This document shows positions 1 through 8,828 of a stretch of DNA of 64,000 bases, in pieces; the first letter of the stretch is position 1; each line of letters begins with the position of its first letter. This DNA is from Oceanobacillus sp. HTM 045. GTDB lineage: Bacteria; Pseudomonadota; Alphaproteobacteria; Rhodobacterales; Rhodobacteraceae. Below the pieces are notes generated by a model. It did not search any database. It had not been told where the DNA came from and saw only the letters and a list, made by a program, of their open reading frames with translations. Made by a program: the position numbers and the translations under genes. Where the stretch lies: positions 62,001 to 126,000 of the forward strand of contig WNWL01000002.1 in assembly GCA_009733745.1 (NCBI GenBank), written 5' to 3'.

Positions 1-309
1 GAAGGCTCCGAATATACCGGCCCGGCCCCCCTCGGCGCCGCGACCACCTCCTACTGGGTCAGCGACTTCCTCGGGCGCACACCATGGATCAGCACCCAGA
101 CCGGCACGCCGCTGGCGGTCACCGCCTCGCAGGCGGGCAGTGCCGCGGGCGGCACCCGCTGGCAGATCCGTGGCGATTTCGAGACCAACCTGGTCTACGA
201 CGCCTCCGGCGAGTGGATTGGCTGCGAGTTCGACGCCGGCGGCGAGGTCGCGAGCTACGAGCGGGTCGCGGGGTCGGGCAGCTTCACCGCGCTCTGGAAC
301 GCCGCGTGA
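1..309 (+). CDS. DUF6134 family protein, C-terminal part (cut by window edge)
   Basis: An open frame runs in from the left edge and ends at TGA 307-309, giving 102 residues. The translation holds the pattern YWVSDFLGRTPWISTQ and ends with a short beta-rich segment (GDFETNLVYDASGEWIGCEF). I recognise this as the C-terminal part of the DUF6134 family of proteobacterial proteins, whose function is unknown. Its stop codon overlaps the GTG start of the next gene (GTGA, 306-309), so the two are probably translationally coupled. The start and any signal peptide lie outside the window. The family call rests on memory of the pattern, not on a search. Confidence 0.7.
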   Translation, partial: EGSEYTGPAPLGAATTSYWVSDFLGRTPWISTQTGTPLAVTASQAGSAAGGTRWQIRGDFETNLVYDASGEWIGCEFDAGGEVASYERVAGSGSFTALWNAA

Positions 310-1094
310 GCGTATTCGGCCACATCGCCCGCCCGCATCACGGCTTCGCCTGGGTCACCGGCGCCTCGGAAGGCATCGGCCGCGCGCTGGTGCGCGAGCT
401 CGCCGCGCGCGGCTGGGAGGTCTGGGCCACCGCCCGCTCGGAGGACAAGCTCCGCATCCTCGCCGAGGAGAACCCCAGCCAGGTCTTCGCCGCCCCCGGC
501 GACGTCACCGACCCGGAGGCGATGCGGGAGATCGTCGCCCGCATCACCGAGACCCGCCCGCTGGCCCTGGCGGTGCTCAACGCCGGGGTCTACCTGCCGA
601 TGCGCGCGCAGGATTTCTCCGCCGAGAAGGCGCGCAAGACCTTCGACGTCAATCTCGGCGGCGTGGCCAACGGGCTGGAGCCGGTGCTCCGCCACATGAT
701 CGCGGAGGGCAAGGGCCATGTCGCGCTCACCGCCTCATCCGCCGGGTTCCGCGGCCTGCCCCGCGCGGCGGCCTACTCCGCCACCAAGGCGGGGCTGATC
801 GCGATGGCCGAGGCGCTGGCATTCGACCTGATCGACCTCGGCGTGCGCATCTCGGTCATCAATCCGGGCTTCGTCGAGACCGAGGCGACCGGGGTCAACG
901 ACTTCGACATGCCGATGCTGATGAAGCCGGAGGAGGCCGCGAAGAGCATCGCCGACGGGCTGGAGCGCGGCGGCTTCGAGATTGCCTTCCCGTGGATCTT
1001 CACCCGCATCCTCCGCCTGATCGGCCGCCTGCCGAACCAGGCCTATTTCTGGACCGTCCGCAAGCTGACCGGCTGGAAGGACGTGCAGGACTGA
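306..1094 (+). CDS. Short-chain dehydrogenase/reductase (SDR)
   Basis: 262-residue classical SDR. The cofactor motif TGASEGIG is at residues 18-25, an NAG motif follows near residue 94, and the catalytic set is Ser144/145, Tyr157 and Lys161 (YSATK). The GTG start at 306 is chosen because it sits at the N-terminus expected for the Rossmann fold and overlaps the stop of the DUF6134 gene; the frame stays open further upstream but that part is only a shadow of the DUF6134 gene. It probably reduces or oxidises an alcohol/carbonyl group; the substrate cannot be read from the sequence. Location next to the photo-oxidative stress genes suggests a role in lipid or membrane modification, which is inference. 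Confidence 0.9.
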   Translation: MSVFGHIARPHHGFAWVTGASEGIGRALVRELAARGWEVWATARSEDKLRILAEENPSQVFAAPGDVTDPEAMREIVARITETRPLALAVLNAGVYLPMRAQDFSAEKARKTFDVNLGGVANGLEPVLRHMIAEGKGHVALTASSAGFRGLPRAAAYSATKAGLIAMAEALAFDLIDLGVRISVINPGFVETEATGVNDFDMPMLMKPEEAAKSIADGLERGGFEIAFPWIFTRILRLIGRLPNQAYFWTVRKLTGWKDVQD

Positions 1095-1122
1095 GCCAGA
1101 ATGGTCTGAGAGCGGCAGTGCC

Positions 1123-2421
1123 TCAGGCGATCCGCGCCTGCAAGGCCTCCTGCGCCGCGCGGTCGAGCGGGAAGCCCCACATCACCGCAACGGCCATCAG
1201 CTTCAGCACCACCGGCGCGGCGGCGTAGAGCAGCGACAGCGTCCAGAGCGCGCCCGGCGTCTGCACCGCGGCTTCCGCGTCGAACCCGGCGAATCCCAGC
1301 ACCATCAGCGCGATGCCGGAGGAGAAGGCCACCGCCGCCTTGGTCGCCACCGACCAGATGGCGAAGAAGACGCCCGCGCGCCGCTCCCCGGTCTCCGCCG
1401 TGTCGAGGTCGATCACGTCGGCCTGGATCGCCGGCGGCAGGGCCATGTCGGCGCCCAGCGCGAAGCCGGTCAGCGCCGAGATCACGGCGAACCACGCCAC
1501 GTCCCCCTCGCCGAGGCCGAGCACGAACAGGAACACCGCGCAGGCATAAACCATCGCCGCGCCCCAGGCCCGGTGCTTGGAAAAACGCCGCGCCGCCCAG
1601 GACCAGAACGGCAGCCCGGCCACCGCGGCGACGAAATAGAGCACGATCAGCCAGCCCCCGTCCTCCGGCGCGCCGAGCACATGGGCGACAAAGAACAGGA
1701 ACAGGCTGACCGGCAGCCCGTTCGCCAGCCCGTTGATGAAATAGGCGATCAGCAGCCGGCGGAACGGCGCGTTGGCCCGCATCGCCGCCAGCCCGTCGCG
1801 GAGCCGCAGCCGCGTGCGCGGCCGCGCGGGCAGAGGGTCGGGTACGCGCCACGCGGCGATCCCGGCGGCCAGCGGCATCGCGACGGCGATGAAGACGGCC
1901 ACCGCCGCCAGCCCCGGCCCGCCCTGCCCGAAGGCGTCGTAGAGGATCGCCGAAGCCACCGTCCCCGCGATCACCACGCCCTCGCGCCAGCCGGTCACGC
2001 GCACTCGGCCGCCATAATCCGGCGCAAGCTCCGCGCCCCAAGCGGCGTAGGGCACCATCGCCATCGTCCAGCCGAGCGTCAGCAGTCCGAGCCAGAGCGC
2101 CGCGTGGCCGAGCCCCGCCCCTTCCGGCGGCACCATCGCCTGCCAGCCCGCCACCACCACCAGCGGCACGGCGAGCAGCAGCCAGAGCCGCCGCCGCCCG
2201 AACCGGGCGCGGGTATGGTCCGACAGCCAGCCCACTACCGGATCGCTCACCGCGTCGAACAGGCGGATGCCGATCAGCACCGCCCCCAGCGCGGCGAGGT
2301 CCACGCTGCGCTCTGCCGCGTAGAACGGCGCGAGGTAGATGAAGACCGGGAAGTAGAGCGCCGCCAGCGGCAGCGCCGGGGCGGCATAGGCGGCGAGGAC
2401 AGGGAGGGACAGGCGGGTCAT
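1123..2421 (-). CDS. MFS transporter, GPH (MelB-like) type
   Basis: 432-residue integral membrane protein with about 12 hydrophobic segments. Near residues 50-75 the sequence RLFDAVSDPVVGWLSDHTRARFG matches the conserved loop of the glycoside-pentoside-hexuronide:cation symporter family (MFS_2), where the Asp residues take part in cation coupling. The substrate is not predictable. It is the last gene of the minus-strand run that starts at phr, 61 bp after the TrgA-like gene, and converges with the SDR gene. The ATG at 2421 is the first in a frame that fits the first membrane helix. Confidence 0.85.
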   Translation of the reverse strand: MTRLSLPVLAAYAAPALPLAALYFPVFIYLAPFYAAERSVDLAALGAVLIGIRLFDAVSDPVVGWLSDHTRARFGRRRLWLLLAVPLVVVAGWQAMVPPEGAGLGHAALWLGLLTLGWTMAMVPYAAWGAELAPDYGGRVRVTGWREGVVIAGTVASAILYDAFGQGGPGLAAVAVFIAVAMPLAAGIAAWRVPDPLPARPRTRLRLRDGLAAMRANAPFRRLLIAYFINGLANGLPVSLFLFFVAHVLGAPEDGGWLIVLYFVAAVAGLPFWSWAARRFSKHRAWGAAMVYACAVFLFVLGLGEGDVAWFAVISALTGFALGADMALPPAIQADVIDLDTAETGERRAGVFFAIWSVATKAAVAFSSGIALMVLGFAGFDAEAAVQTPGALWTLSLLYAAAPVVLKLMAVAVMWGFPLDRAAQEALQARIA

Positions 2422-2482
2422 GTGCGGGAGATGTCCCGGCCGGCGGCCGCGTCAATGCGCGCGCGCGGCGCAATCGCCGCAG

Positions 2483-2950
2483 TCAGTCCCCGTTGCGCTC
2501 CCGCGCCCGGCGCAGGCGCACCAGGATCCAGTGGGCGATCTCCGTCACCACCCCGGCCACGGCGGTCGCGCCGAGCGAGACGATCAGAAGCGGCAGGTCC
2601 AGCGCCTGGTCGGCAAGGTCCTGCCCGTGCGTGCCGACGAGGTTCAGGAACTGGTTGAAGGAATGCAGGTAGCCGTCGCGCAACGCCACGACAACCGCGA
2701 CCACGATGAACAGGAACCCGGCAAGGATGATCGACAGCAACCCGGCCCAGACCCCGTTGGCCACCGCGACGATGAAGCCCCAGCCCTGCCGGGGCGCCAG
2801 ATTGAAATAGCCGATGATCGCCCCGGCCGTTGGACCGAAGATCCGCATCTGCGGAAGTTCCGCCATCAACTCCGCGGCCTCGGGGCGCCCGAGCGCCCAG
2901 TTCACTGCCCAGGCAACGAAGATGGCACAGATGATGCGAAAGGTGAGCAT
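2483..2950 (-). CDS. TrgA-like membrane protein
   Basis: 155 residues with four hydrophobic stretches (about 1-20, 38-55, 60-90, 120-140). The arrangement, with FGPTAGAIIGY after the first helix, a short central helix followed by RDGYLHSFNQF, and a final GVVTEIAHW, is the layout of the TrgA family, first named from a tellurite-resistance locus of Rhodobacter sphaeroides. The biochemical function of TrgA is not known. It sits 74 bp downstream of the CFA-type methyltransferase, in the same direction. The call is by pattern recall; the alternative is an unrelated small membrane protein. Confidence 0.6.
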   Translation of the reverse strand: MLTFRIICAIFVAWAVNWALGRPEAAELMAELPQMRIFGPTAGAIIGYFNLAPRQGWGFIVAVANGVWAGLLSIILAGFLFIVVAVVVALRDGYLHSFNQFLNLVGTHGQDLADQALDLPLLIVSLGATAVAGVVTEIAHWILVRLRRARERNGD

Positions 2951-3024
2951 CAGCCCACGCTCCCCCCCTGCCCCTGCCGGATCCCATGCCCCTTGGACCC
3001 GAAAAATCGTTCATTTACAGAACG

Positions 3025-4329
3025 TCAGTCGGAACGCTTCACGGAGAACTGTATAACATCGGTGGTTCCAGCCTTAAAGCAGGCGGCGCAGGTTGCAAGA
3101 TAGAAGTTCCACATGCGGGCGAACCTTGAGTCGTAACCGAGGCGTTCGAGCCGCACCAATTTCTCGTTGAATGACTCGCGCCACACGCGCAACGTGTGAT
3201 CATAGCCCGCGCCGAAGCGCAGTACGTCACCGTATCCCAGTCCCGCGGCCGCGGATAGGCGGCGCAGCGTGCTCTCGGGCGGCAGCATCCCGCCGGGAAA
3301 GATGTGCTTCTGGATGAAGTCCGTACCCTTGCGATAGGCCGGGAAAAGCGCCTCGTCGATGGTGATGACTTGCATCCCGGCCCGCCCGCCGGGCTTGAGC
3401 CGATCGCGCAGCAGGTGGAAGAAGCGCGGCCAGTAGGCCTCGCCCACCGCCTCGAACATCTCGATCGAGGCGACGCCGTCGTAAGTGCCGCGCTCGTCGC
3501 GGTAGTCGCGCAAAACGATATCGGCCCGGTCGGCGAGCCCCGCGTCGAACAGGCGTTTTCTCGCGAAATCGTGTTGTTCGCGCGACAGGGTCAGGCCGGT
3601 CACGCGGGCGCCGCGGGTGCGGATCGCGTGCTCCGCGAAGCCGCCCCAGCCGCAGCCGATCTCCAGGATATGGCTGCCCTCGCGCACCCCGGCGCGGTCG
3701 CAGATGGCGTCGTACTTGCGCGCCTGCGCCGCCTCCAGCGGCTCGCCGGGTGCCGGGTCGAGCGCGGAGGAATAGGTCATCGTTCCGTCCAGCCACTCGG
3801 CGTAGAAGTCGTTCCCGAGGTCGTAGTGGTGGGCGATGTTGCGCCGCGAGCCGCGCTTCGTGTTGGCCCGCAGCCGGTGGCGCAGCCGCTCCCAGGCGCG
3901 CACCAGCGCCATGCCGACGAAGCCGCGCGCCACGGTCTCGTTGTTCAGCAGCGCCGCGTCCATCACCGCCTCCAGGTCCGGCGTGTCCCACCAGCCGTCC
4001 ATGTAGGCCTCGCCGAAGGCGGTCTCGCCGTCGCGCACCATCCGGGCGAAGAGGTCGGTGTTGCGGACCCTGACCACGCCCTCCGGGCCCGGCAGGCTGC
4101 CCCTGGCGCGGAACCGCCGCCCGTCCGGCAGGCGGATCTCCAGCGCGCCCCGCTCGATCCGCTGCAGGATCGCGAAGAAAGTGGCGAACCAGCGCGGCAG
4201 GCCGCGCGCGCCCTCGGTCGTGGCCGCCACGGTTGGCTGCAGGGCGGCAGGATGCACGGCAGTGTGCTGCGCGGCGGGCACCGGGTTCGAGGCCGGAACG
4301 GGGGCGGGGAAGCTCGGTCGCTGCATCAT
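3025..4329 (-). CDS. CFA-type SAM-dependent fatty-acid methyltransferase
   Basis: 434-residue protein of the cyclopropane/mycolic acid synthase family. Residues 1-45 are a Pro/Ala-rich tail, then comes the CFA N-terminal domain, HYDLGNDFY at 168-176, MTYSSA at 184-189 and the SAM-binding loop LEIGCGWGG at 222-230. The family transfers a methyl group from SAM to the double bond of membrane phospholipid acyl chains. In Rhodobacter sphaeroides paralogs belong to the RpoE/ChrR singlet-oxygen regulon and one branch (UfaM) makes furan fatty acids. The neighbours here (photolyase, flavoprotein, DUF1365) fit that regulon, so furan or methylated fatty-acid synthesis is a reasonable inference. Two adjacent ATGs (4329, 4326) are possible starts. 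Confidence 0.88.
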   Translation of the reverse strand: MMQRPSFPAPVPASNPVPAAQHTAVHPAALQPTVAATTEGARGLPRWFATFFAILQRIERGALEIRLPDGRRFRARGSLPGPEGVVRVRNTDLFARMVRDGETAFGEAYMDGWWDTPDLEAVMDAALLNNETVARGFVGMALVRAWERLRHRLRANTKRGSRRNIAHHYDLGNDFYAEWLDGTMTYSSALDPAPGEPLEAAQARKYDAICDRAGVREGSHILEIGCGWGGFAEHAIRTRGARVTGLTLSREQHDFARKRLFDAGLADRADIVLRDYRDERGTYDGVASIEMFEAVGEAYWPRFFHLLRDRLKPGGRAGMQVITIDEALFPAYRKGTDFIQKHIFPGGMLPPESTLRRLSAAAGLGYGDVLRFGAGYDHTLRVWRESFNEKLVRLERLGYDSRFARMWNFYLATCAACFKAGTTDVIQFSVKRSD

Positions 4330-4395
4330 GTCGGGTATACGCCTCGGAAGGTGGTTCGGTTTCGTCTCGTCTGCTGCCGCGCGGGCGGAACTGGC

Positions 4396-5259
4396 TCAGG
4401 CCTGGCCGTGTTGGGGGTGGCCCGGCTGGGCCGGGTCGGGAAGGTTCAAGCGGGAAGGAACGGTTCTGCGGGGATGGGTGTCGCCCGCCGGGTATGCGCC
4501 CGGGTAGCGCCGGAACGGTGCGCCCTTCAGCCAGAGCCGCAGCGCCTGCCAGTGGATCGCGCCGATCACCTTGAGCGTCATCAGCGGGTGCGCGCCCCAA
4601 GCCCGCGCCAACTGGGCGTCGCTCAGCGCCCGGCGGGTGCCGCTCTGAGTCGCGATCAGCATCGGCCCGGCCGCGTCATGCTGACGGATGCGCACCGCCA
4701 GCCGCTCCCCCGGCGGGCGGATGGTAAAGCGGTAGGTCTGGTCCATGCCGATGAAAGGCGAGACGAAGAACCCCTTCGCCTGCTCCTGCCGCCCGGCGCC
4801 GTCCGCGCCGGGGTCCGCCGCCAGCACGTAGGGGTGCTGGTCGCCGAAGGTGTTCTTCACCTCGTAGATCACGCTCTCCAGCGCCCCGGAGGCATCGAGG
4901 CAGAAATAGACCGAGAGCGGGTTGAACGTGTAGCCGAGGATGCGCGGGAAGCTCAGCAGCATCACCCGCGAAGCCGCCGGCCGACCGTGCCGCGCCAGCA
5001 GCGCGTCGACCCAGGGCCGGAGGTCCGACCCGTCGCGCGGGCCGTGGTCGCGGCGGTGAAAGCTCAGCGGCCCGAACCGGTCGAGCCGCAGGAGCCGCAG
5101 CCCGCCGAGATCCTCCTCCAGCCGGTCGATATCCACCAGCAGCGAGAACACCCGGTAGCGGAACCGGTGCCGGAACGGCGCGAGGCGCATGTGCATGACA
5201 TGGCCGCGGTAGAGACAGGGCCCGATGTCGCCGGCCCCGATTTCCCCTTCCCCGCTCAT
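4396..5259 (-). CDS. DUF1365 family protein
   Basis: 287 residues. The start PCLYRGHVMHMRLAPFRHRF and the later NPLSVYFC, IYEVKNTFGDQHPYV and FIGMDQTYRF patterns identify the DUF1365 family. The ATG at 5259 is chosen because it overlaps the TGA of the flavoprotein gene (ATGA, 5256-5259) and matches the family N-terminus; the frame is open further upstream. DUF1365 genes are regularly found between an amine-oxidase-like flavoprotein and a CFA-type methyltransferase, exactly as here, and the trio is thought to act on membrane fatty acids. The chemical role of DUF1365 itself is unknown. Confidence 0.88.
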   Translation of the reverse strand: MSGEGEIGAGDIGPCLYRGHVMHMRLAPFRHRFRYRVFSLLVDIDRLEEDLGGLRLLRLDRFGPLSFHRRDHGPRDGSDLRPWVDALLARHGRPAASRVMLLSFPRILGYTFNPLSVYFCLDASGALESVIYEVKNTFGDQHPYVLAADPGADGAGRQEQAKGFFVSPFIGMDQTYRFTIRPPGERLAVRIRQHDAAGPMLIATQSGTRRALSDAQLARAWGAHPLMTLKVIGAIHWQALRLWLKGAPFRRYPGAYPAGDTHPRRTVPSRLNLPDPAQPGHPQHGQA

Positions 5260-6593
5260 TCCGCCGCGATCCTCGCCGGGGCGCGCCCGGCCAGCGTCAC
5301 GTCGGAGCCGAGCGTCAGCCCGGTATCGCGCACCCAGCCCGGCCGTGCGCCCAGCGCCTCGGCCACCCGAAGCCCCGCGCGCAGCCCGTCTTCGTGGAAG
5401 CCGTATCCGAGCCATGCGCCAGCATACCAGATACCGCCCCGCCCCTGCACGCTGTCCATCTCGCGCTGCGCGGCGAAGGCGCGGCCGTCGTAGAGCGGGT
5501 GGGCATAGCTGAACTCGCCATGCGCCAGCGCCGGGTCAGGCTCCAGCACCGGGTTCAGCGTCACCGCGAGGAACCGCTCCTCCGGGATGCCCTGCAACCG
5601 GTTCATCCAGTAGCTCACCTGCGCCGGGCGCTCGCCGTCGGCACCGTCGGTCAGGAAATTCCAGCTCGACCACACCCGCCGCCGGCGCGGCATCAGCGCC
5701 GGGTCGGAATGCAGCACCGCCCGGTTGCGCGAGGTGCGGAAGGCCGAGAGCAGCGCCCGCTCCTCCCCGTCCGCGTCGCCCAGCAGCCCCAGCGCCTGCG
5801 GCGCATGGGTGGCGAGCACCACCTCGTCGAACCGCTCCGCACCACCATCGGCGAAGCGCACCGTCACCCCGTCGACCCCGCGCGCCACGGAGACGGCGCG
5901 CCGCCCGGTCACGGCGCGCTCGCCCAGCCGCGCGGCGAGGCGGGTGACGTATTCCCGCGAGCCGCCCTGCACCGTCTGCCAGCGCATCGCCGGGGCGAGG
6001 CCGGTCATCAGGTCGTGGTTGACGAAGAAGCGCATCAGCGCCTCAGCCGGGAAATCCAGCATCCCCAGCATCGGCGTCGACCAGATCGCCCCGCCCATCG
6101 GCAGGATGAACCGCTCGCGGAACCACTGCGAGAATCCGCGCCGGTCGAGCCATGCGCCCAGCGACAGCCCGGCAAGCTCCCCGGCGGCAAGATCCTTCGG
6201 CCCCACCCTGGTGAAGCGCAGGATCTCCCAGAACACCCGCAGGTACCGCGGGTCCAGCGCCCGCCAGCGCTGCGCGAAGATGGTGTCGAGCCCGTCGCAG
6301 GCATACTCGAACCCGCCGCCGCCCAGCGAGAAGCCGAAGGACATATCCGACCACATCACCGGCACGTCGAGATGGGCAAACATCGAGACGAGGTTGGGAT
6401 AGTTCCGCTCGTTGAACACGATGAAGCCGGTATCCACCGGCTGCACCCCGTCCGCGAACCGGGCGTCGACGGTGTTGGCGTGCCCGCCAAGCCGGTCCTC
6501 CGCCTCGAACAGGCGCACGTCCCTGCCCGCTTCCGCCAGCGCAAGGCTCGCTCCCATTCCGGCGATGCCGGACCCGATGACGCCAACTCTCAT
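5256..6593 (-). CDS. FAD-dependent oxidoreductase (NAD/FAD-binding, amine-oxidase-like)
   Basis: 445 residues starting with the dinucleotide-binding motif VIGSGIAGMG (residues 5-14) and an acidic strand end followed by RLGGHANT, the usual GG-doublet motif of flavin amine oxidases and phytoene-desaturase-like proteins. The C-terminus holds the second FAD contact GIWYAGAWLGYGFHEDGLRAG. This corresponds to COG2907. In Rhodobacter a flavoprotein of this type works with CFA-type methyltransferases in furan fatty acid formation (UfaD is described as a desaturase); equivalence is inferred from gene order. ATG 6593 is chosen since it opens directly onto the Rossmann strand; phr ends 16 bp upstream, and the stop overlaps the DUF1365 start. 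Confidence 0.87.
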   Translation of the reverse strand: MRVGVIGSGIAGMGASLALAEAGRDVRLFEAEDRLGGHANTVDARFADGVQPVDTGFIVFNERNYPNLVSMFAHLDVPVMWSDMSFGFSLGGGGFEYACDGLDTIFAQRWRALDPRYLRVFWEILRFTRVGPKDLAAGELAGLSLGAWLDRRGFSQWFRERFILPMGGAIWSTPMLGMLDFPAEALMRFFVNHDLMTGLAPAMRWQTVQGGSREYVTRLAARLGERAVTGRRAVSVARGVDGVTVRFADGGAERFDEVVLATHAPQALGLLGDADGEERALLSAFRTSRNRAVLHSDPALMPRRRRVWSSWNFLTDGADGERPAQVSYWMNRLQGIPEERFLAVTLNPVLEPDPALAHGEFSYAHPLYDGRAFAAQREMDSVQGRGGIWYAGAWLGYGFHEDGLRAGLRVAEALGARPGWVRDTGLTLGSDVTLAGRAPARIAAE

Positions 6594-6609
6594 GGGAACT
6601 CCTGCGTTG

Positions 6610-8049
6610 TCACGCGGCCTTGCGCCGCTTCTCGTATGCTTCGAGCGCGCGCGCCCGGCCTTCCGCCAAACCGATGACGGGAGAAGGGTAGTCCTGTTTC
6701 GGAGAAAGTCCCCAAGAGCGCGGCACCGCGTCGAAATAGGCGCGCGCATCCCGGTGCGGGCGCGACTGCCCCTCGGCGATGAACCGGCGGCGATAGGCGC
6801 CCTCGGGGTCGAACTTCTCGGCCTGCGTGTCGGGGTTGAACACGCGGAAATAGGGCGCGGCGTCCGGGCCGGAGCCCGCCACCCACTGCCAGCCCATCGC
6901 GTTGGAGGCGATGTCCCAGTCCGTCAGGCAGTCGCGGAACCACTCCTGCCCGACCCGCCAGTGGGTCATCAGGTGCTTGGTCAGGAAGCTCGCCGCCAGC
7001 ATCCGGGCGCGGTTGTGCATGGTGCCGGTGACGTACATCTCGCGCATCGCCGCATCGACCATCTCGATCCCGGTCATGCCGCGGCGCCAGCGCTCGGCGT
7101 CCTCGTTGTCGTCGCGCCAGTCGAAGCCGTCCCACTCCTCGCGCCAGTTCTCGGTCTCGATGCGCGGCGTGTGGTAGAGCAGGTGGTAGGCGAACTCGCG
7201 CCAGACCAGCTCCTTCAGGAAATGCTCGGCATTGCGCGTCGCGCCCTTGCCGGTGAGGCGCTCCTGCGCCGCGCGGCCCGCGTGCCAGACCGTGCGCGGC
7301 GAGACCTCGCCATAGGTCAGGTTCTCCGAGAGCCGCGAGCAGGCGTCGAGGTCGGTGCGGTTGCGGTCGTCCTTGTAGGTCTCGATCCGGTCGGCCACGA
7401 AGGCGCCCAGCCGCCCGCGCGCCGCGTCCTCGCCGACGCAGGCGTGGCGGGCCAGCACCTCCGCGCCCCGATCCATCGCCGCGCCCAGCTTCCACTCGCC
7501 GAGATCGTCCGAGGCGGGCCATGTGTCCGGCGCGGGGATCTTTCCCGGCGCGGAGATCGGCTCGTCCGCCCCGCGCGGTGCGACCGCGCGCCAGAAGGGC
7601 GAATAGACCTTGTAATGCCCGCCGTCCTGCGTCTCCACCGTCCAGGGCTCGAACAGCAGCGAGGCGTTGAAGGAGCGCACGTCGATACCCTCCTCCTTCA
7701 GCGCCGCCTTGATGTCGGTGTCGCGCTCCGTCGCGCGCCGGTCGTAGAGGCGCGACCAGTGAACGGCCTTCGCCCCGGTCTCCTCCACCAGCTTGCGCAG
7801 CACCTCCAGCGCATCGCCCCGGCGCAGGGTCAGCCTCGACCCCGCCTTCTCCAGCGAGCCGGACAGCGCGCGCAGGCTCTCGCCCAGCCGCCATTTCGAG
7901 GCCGCGCCGTGCTGCTCCTCGATCACCGGATCGAGGATGAACACCGGCACGACCGGGCCGCCCGCCTCAACCGCGGCGGTCAGGGCGGGGTGGTCACTCA
8001 GCCGCAGGTCGCGGCGCAGCCACAGGATGGTAGGGGTTCGGGAGCTCAT
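6610..8049 (-). CDS. phr: Deoxyribodipyrimidine photolyase (CPD class I)
   Basis: 479-residue photolyase. The N-terminal alpha/beta domain begins LWLRRDLRLSDHPAL, and the C-terminal FAD domain holds FLKELVWREFAYHLL, HNRARMLAASFLTKHL and the adenine/flavin pocket WDIASNAMGWQWVAGSG. Length and motifs are those of class I cyclobutane pyrimidine dimer photolyases, which use blue light and reduced FAD to split UV dimers in DNA. It is the first gene of a minus-strand run with flavoprotein, DUF1365 and methyltransferase genes, and has a sigma-E-like promoter 33 bp upstream of the start. In Rhodobacter phrA is a known RpoE target, which agrees. Confidence 0.95.
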   Translation of the reverse strand: MSSRTPTILWLRRDLRLSDHPALTAAVEAGGPVVPVFILDPVIEEQHGAASKWRLGESLRALSGSLEKAGSRLTLRRGDALEVLRKLVEETGAKAVHWSRLYDRRATERDTDIKAALKEEGIDVRSFNASLLFEPWTVETQDGGHYKVYSPFWRAVAPRGADEPISAPGKIPAPDTWPASDDLGEWKLGAAMDRGAEVLARHACVGEDAARGRLGAFVADRIETYKDDRNRTDLDACSRLSENLTYGEVSPRTVWHAGRAAQERLTGKGATRNAEHFLKELVWREFAYHLLYHTPRIETENWREEWDGFDWRDDNEDAERWRRGMTGIEMVDAAMREMYVTGTMHNRARMLAASFLTKHLMTHWRVGQEWFRDCLTDWDIASNAMGWQWVAGSGPDAAPYFRVFNPDTQAEKFDPEGAYRRRFIAEGQSRPHRDARAYFDAVPRSWGLSPKQDYPSPVIGLAEGRARALEAYEKRRKAA

Positions 8050-8081
8050 TGGGGCCTGTTGCAGATAGCGATCTTTACATT

Positions 8082-8111
8082 CTTTTACGCATGTGGGTCA
8101 TAATCGGATCA
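8082..8111 (-). promoter_or_regulatory. Sigma-E (RpoE/ChrR) type promoter in front of phr
   Basis: On the minus strand TGATCC (8111-8106) is followed after 18 bp by TAAAAG (8087-8082), with the phr ATG 32 bp further on. TGATC in the -35 and TA-rich -10 are features of the RpoE promoters of the Rhodobacter singlet-oxygen response. The downstream genes are typical members of that regulon. The match was found by eye; one such match can arise by chance, but its position is right. Confidence 0.55.
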
Positions 8112-8195
8112 CCGCGGCCCTGGACGGGCGCCGAAAAATGCGTCCCCCGCGGCACGCGCAAAAAAGAAGGAAAGGACATCTATCGGAGCACCTGC

Positions 8196-8486
8196 ATGAA
8201 AGAATCCGGATACCGGGGCACCGACCCCGACTTCGAGAAGCAGCTCGCGGGTTACTCGCTCGCGACCGCAGAGATCACCTACCGGATGCCGGACGCGCCC
8301 AGCCTGCTGCAGACATTCCTCTGGCAGCAGTACGACATGGCCCCGCGCTTCCCCAAACTCCTCAAGTTCCTGAATTTCTGGACGGCCGAGATCGACGGGC
8401 CGCTGCACTCCGTGCGCCTCTGCCACGCGGAACTGCTGAGGCCGGTGGACGTGACGTACACCGGGCACGAGATCACGCTGCATTAG
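8196..8486 (+). CDS. usg: Usg family protein
   Basis: 96 residues. The core LAGYSLATAEITYRMPDAPS, then LLQTFLWQQYDMAPRFPKL and the end ITLH match the alphaproteobacterial Usg family, named for a gene found near the trp genes of some rhizobia. Its function is unknown. The ATG at 8196 is preferred because the family starts shortly before the Tyr-rich core; a TTG further upstream would run through the phr promoter. It is divergent from phr with 146 bp between the start codons, so this gap must hold both promoters. Confidence 0.85.
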   Translation: MKESGYRGTDPDFEKQLAGYSLATAEITYRMPDAPSLLQTFLWQQYDMAPRFPKLLKFLNFWTAEIDGPLHSVRLCHAELLRPVDVTYTGHEITLH

Positions 8487-8534
8487 GCATGTTCCGCAAC
8501 CCTCCGTTCACCCGCGGCGGGTAGGACGGAGGGC

Positions 8535-8744
8535 ATGGAACCGGGCGACGACAACCCCACCCTCCCGCCCGTAATCCGGCGCGCGCCGGTCGCGGATCTC
8601 GCGGCGGCGCGCGCTCGCATCGCCGAGCTCGAACAGGCGCTGGCCTCCGCGCTGCGCCAGTCGGCCGACTACTGGCGCCGCGCCGAGAAGGCGGAACGGC
8701 GCAACGCCGCCCTCGCCCGCCGGCTGGAGGGGCTGGGGGAATAG
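8535..8744 (+). CDS. Small hypothetical coiled-coil protein
   Basis: 69 residues starting at an ATG preceded by a purine-rich stretch (GGACGGAGGGC). After a Pro-rich start, residues 20-67 are a continuous amphipathic helix rich in Ala, Arg and Glu with leucines at heptad-like spacing (ARIAELEQALASALRQ), so a coiled coil is likely. I recognise no family. The frame is open on the other strand too, as often at this GC content, so the gene call is only moderately safe. It lies in the direction of usg and the CoA-transferase. Confidence 0.45.
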   Translation: MEPGDDNPTLPPVIRRAPVADLAAARARIAELEQALASALRQSADYWRRAEKAERRNAALARRLEGLGE

Positions 8745-8828
8745 CGCGCCGTTCCGCCCGCCCGGCACGAATCCCCCATTGCCACCCGACGCCAACGGTG
8801 CTCAGGATCGCCCGAAACAGGAGGTCCC

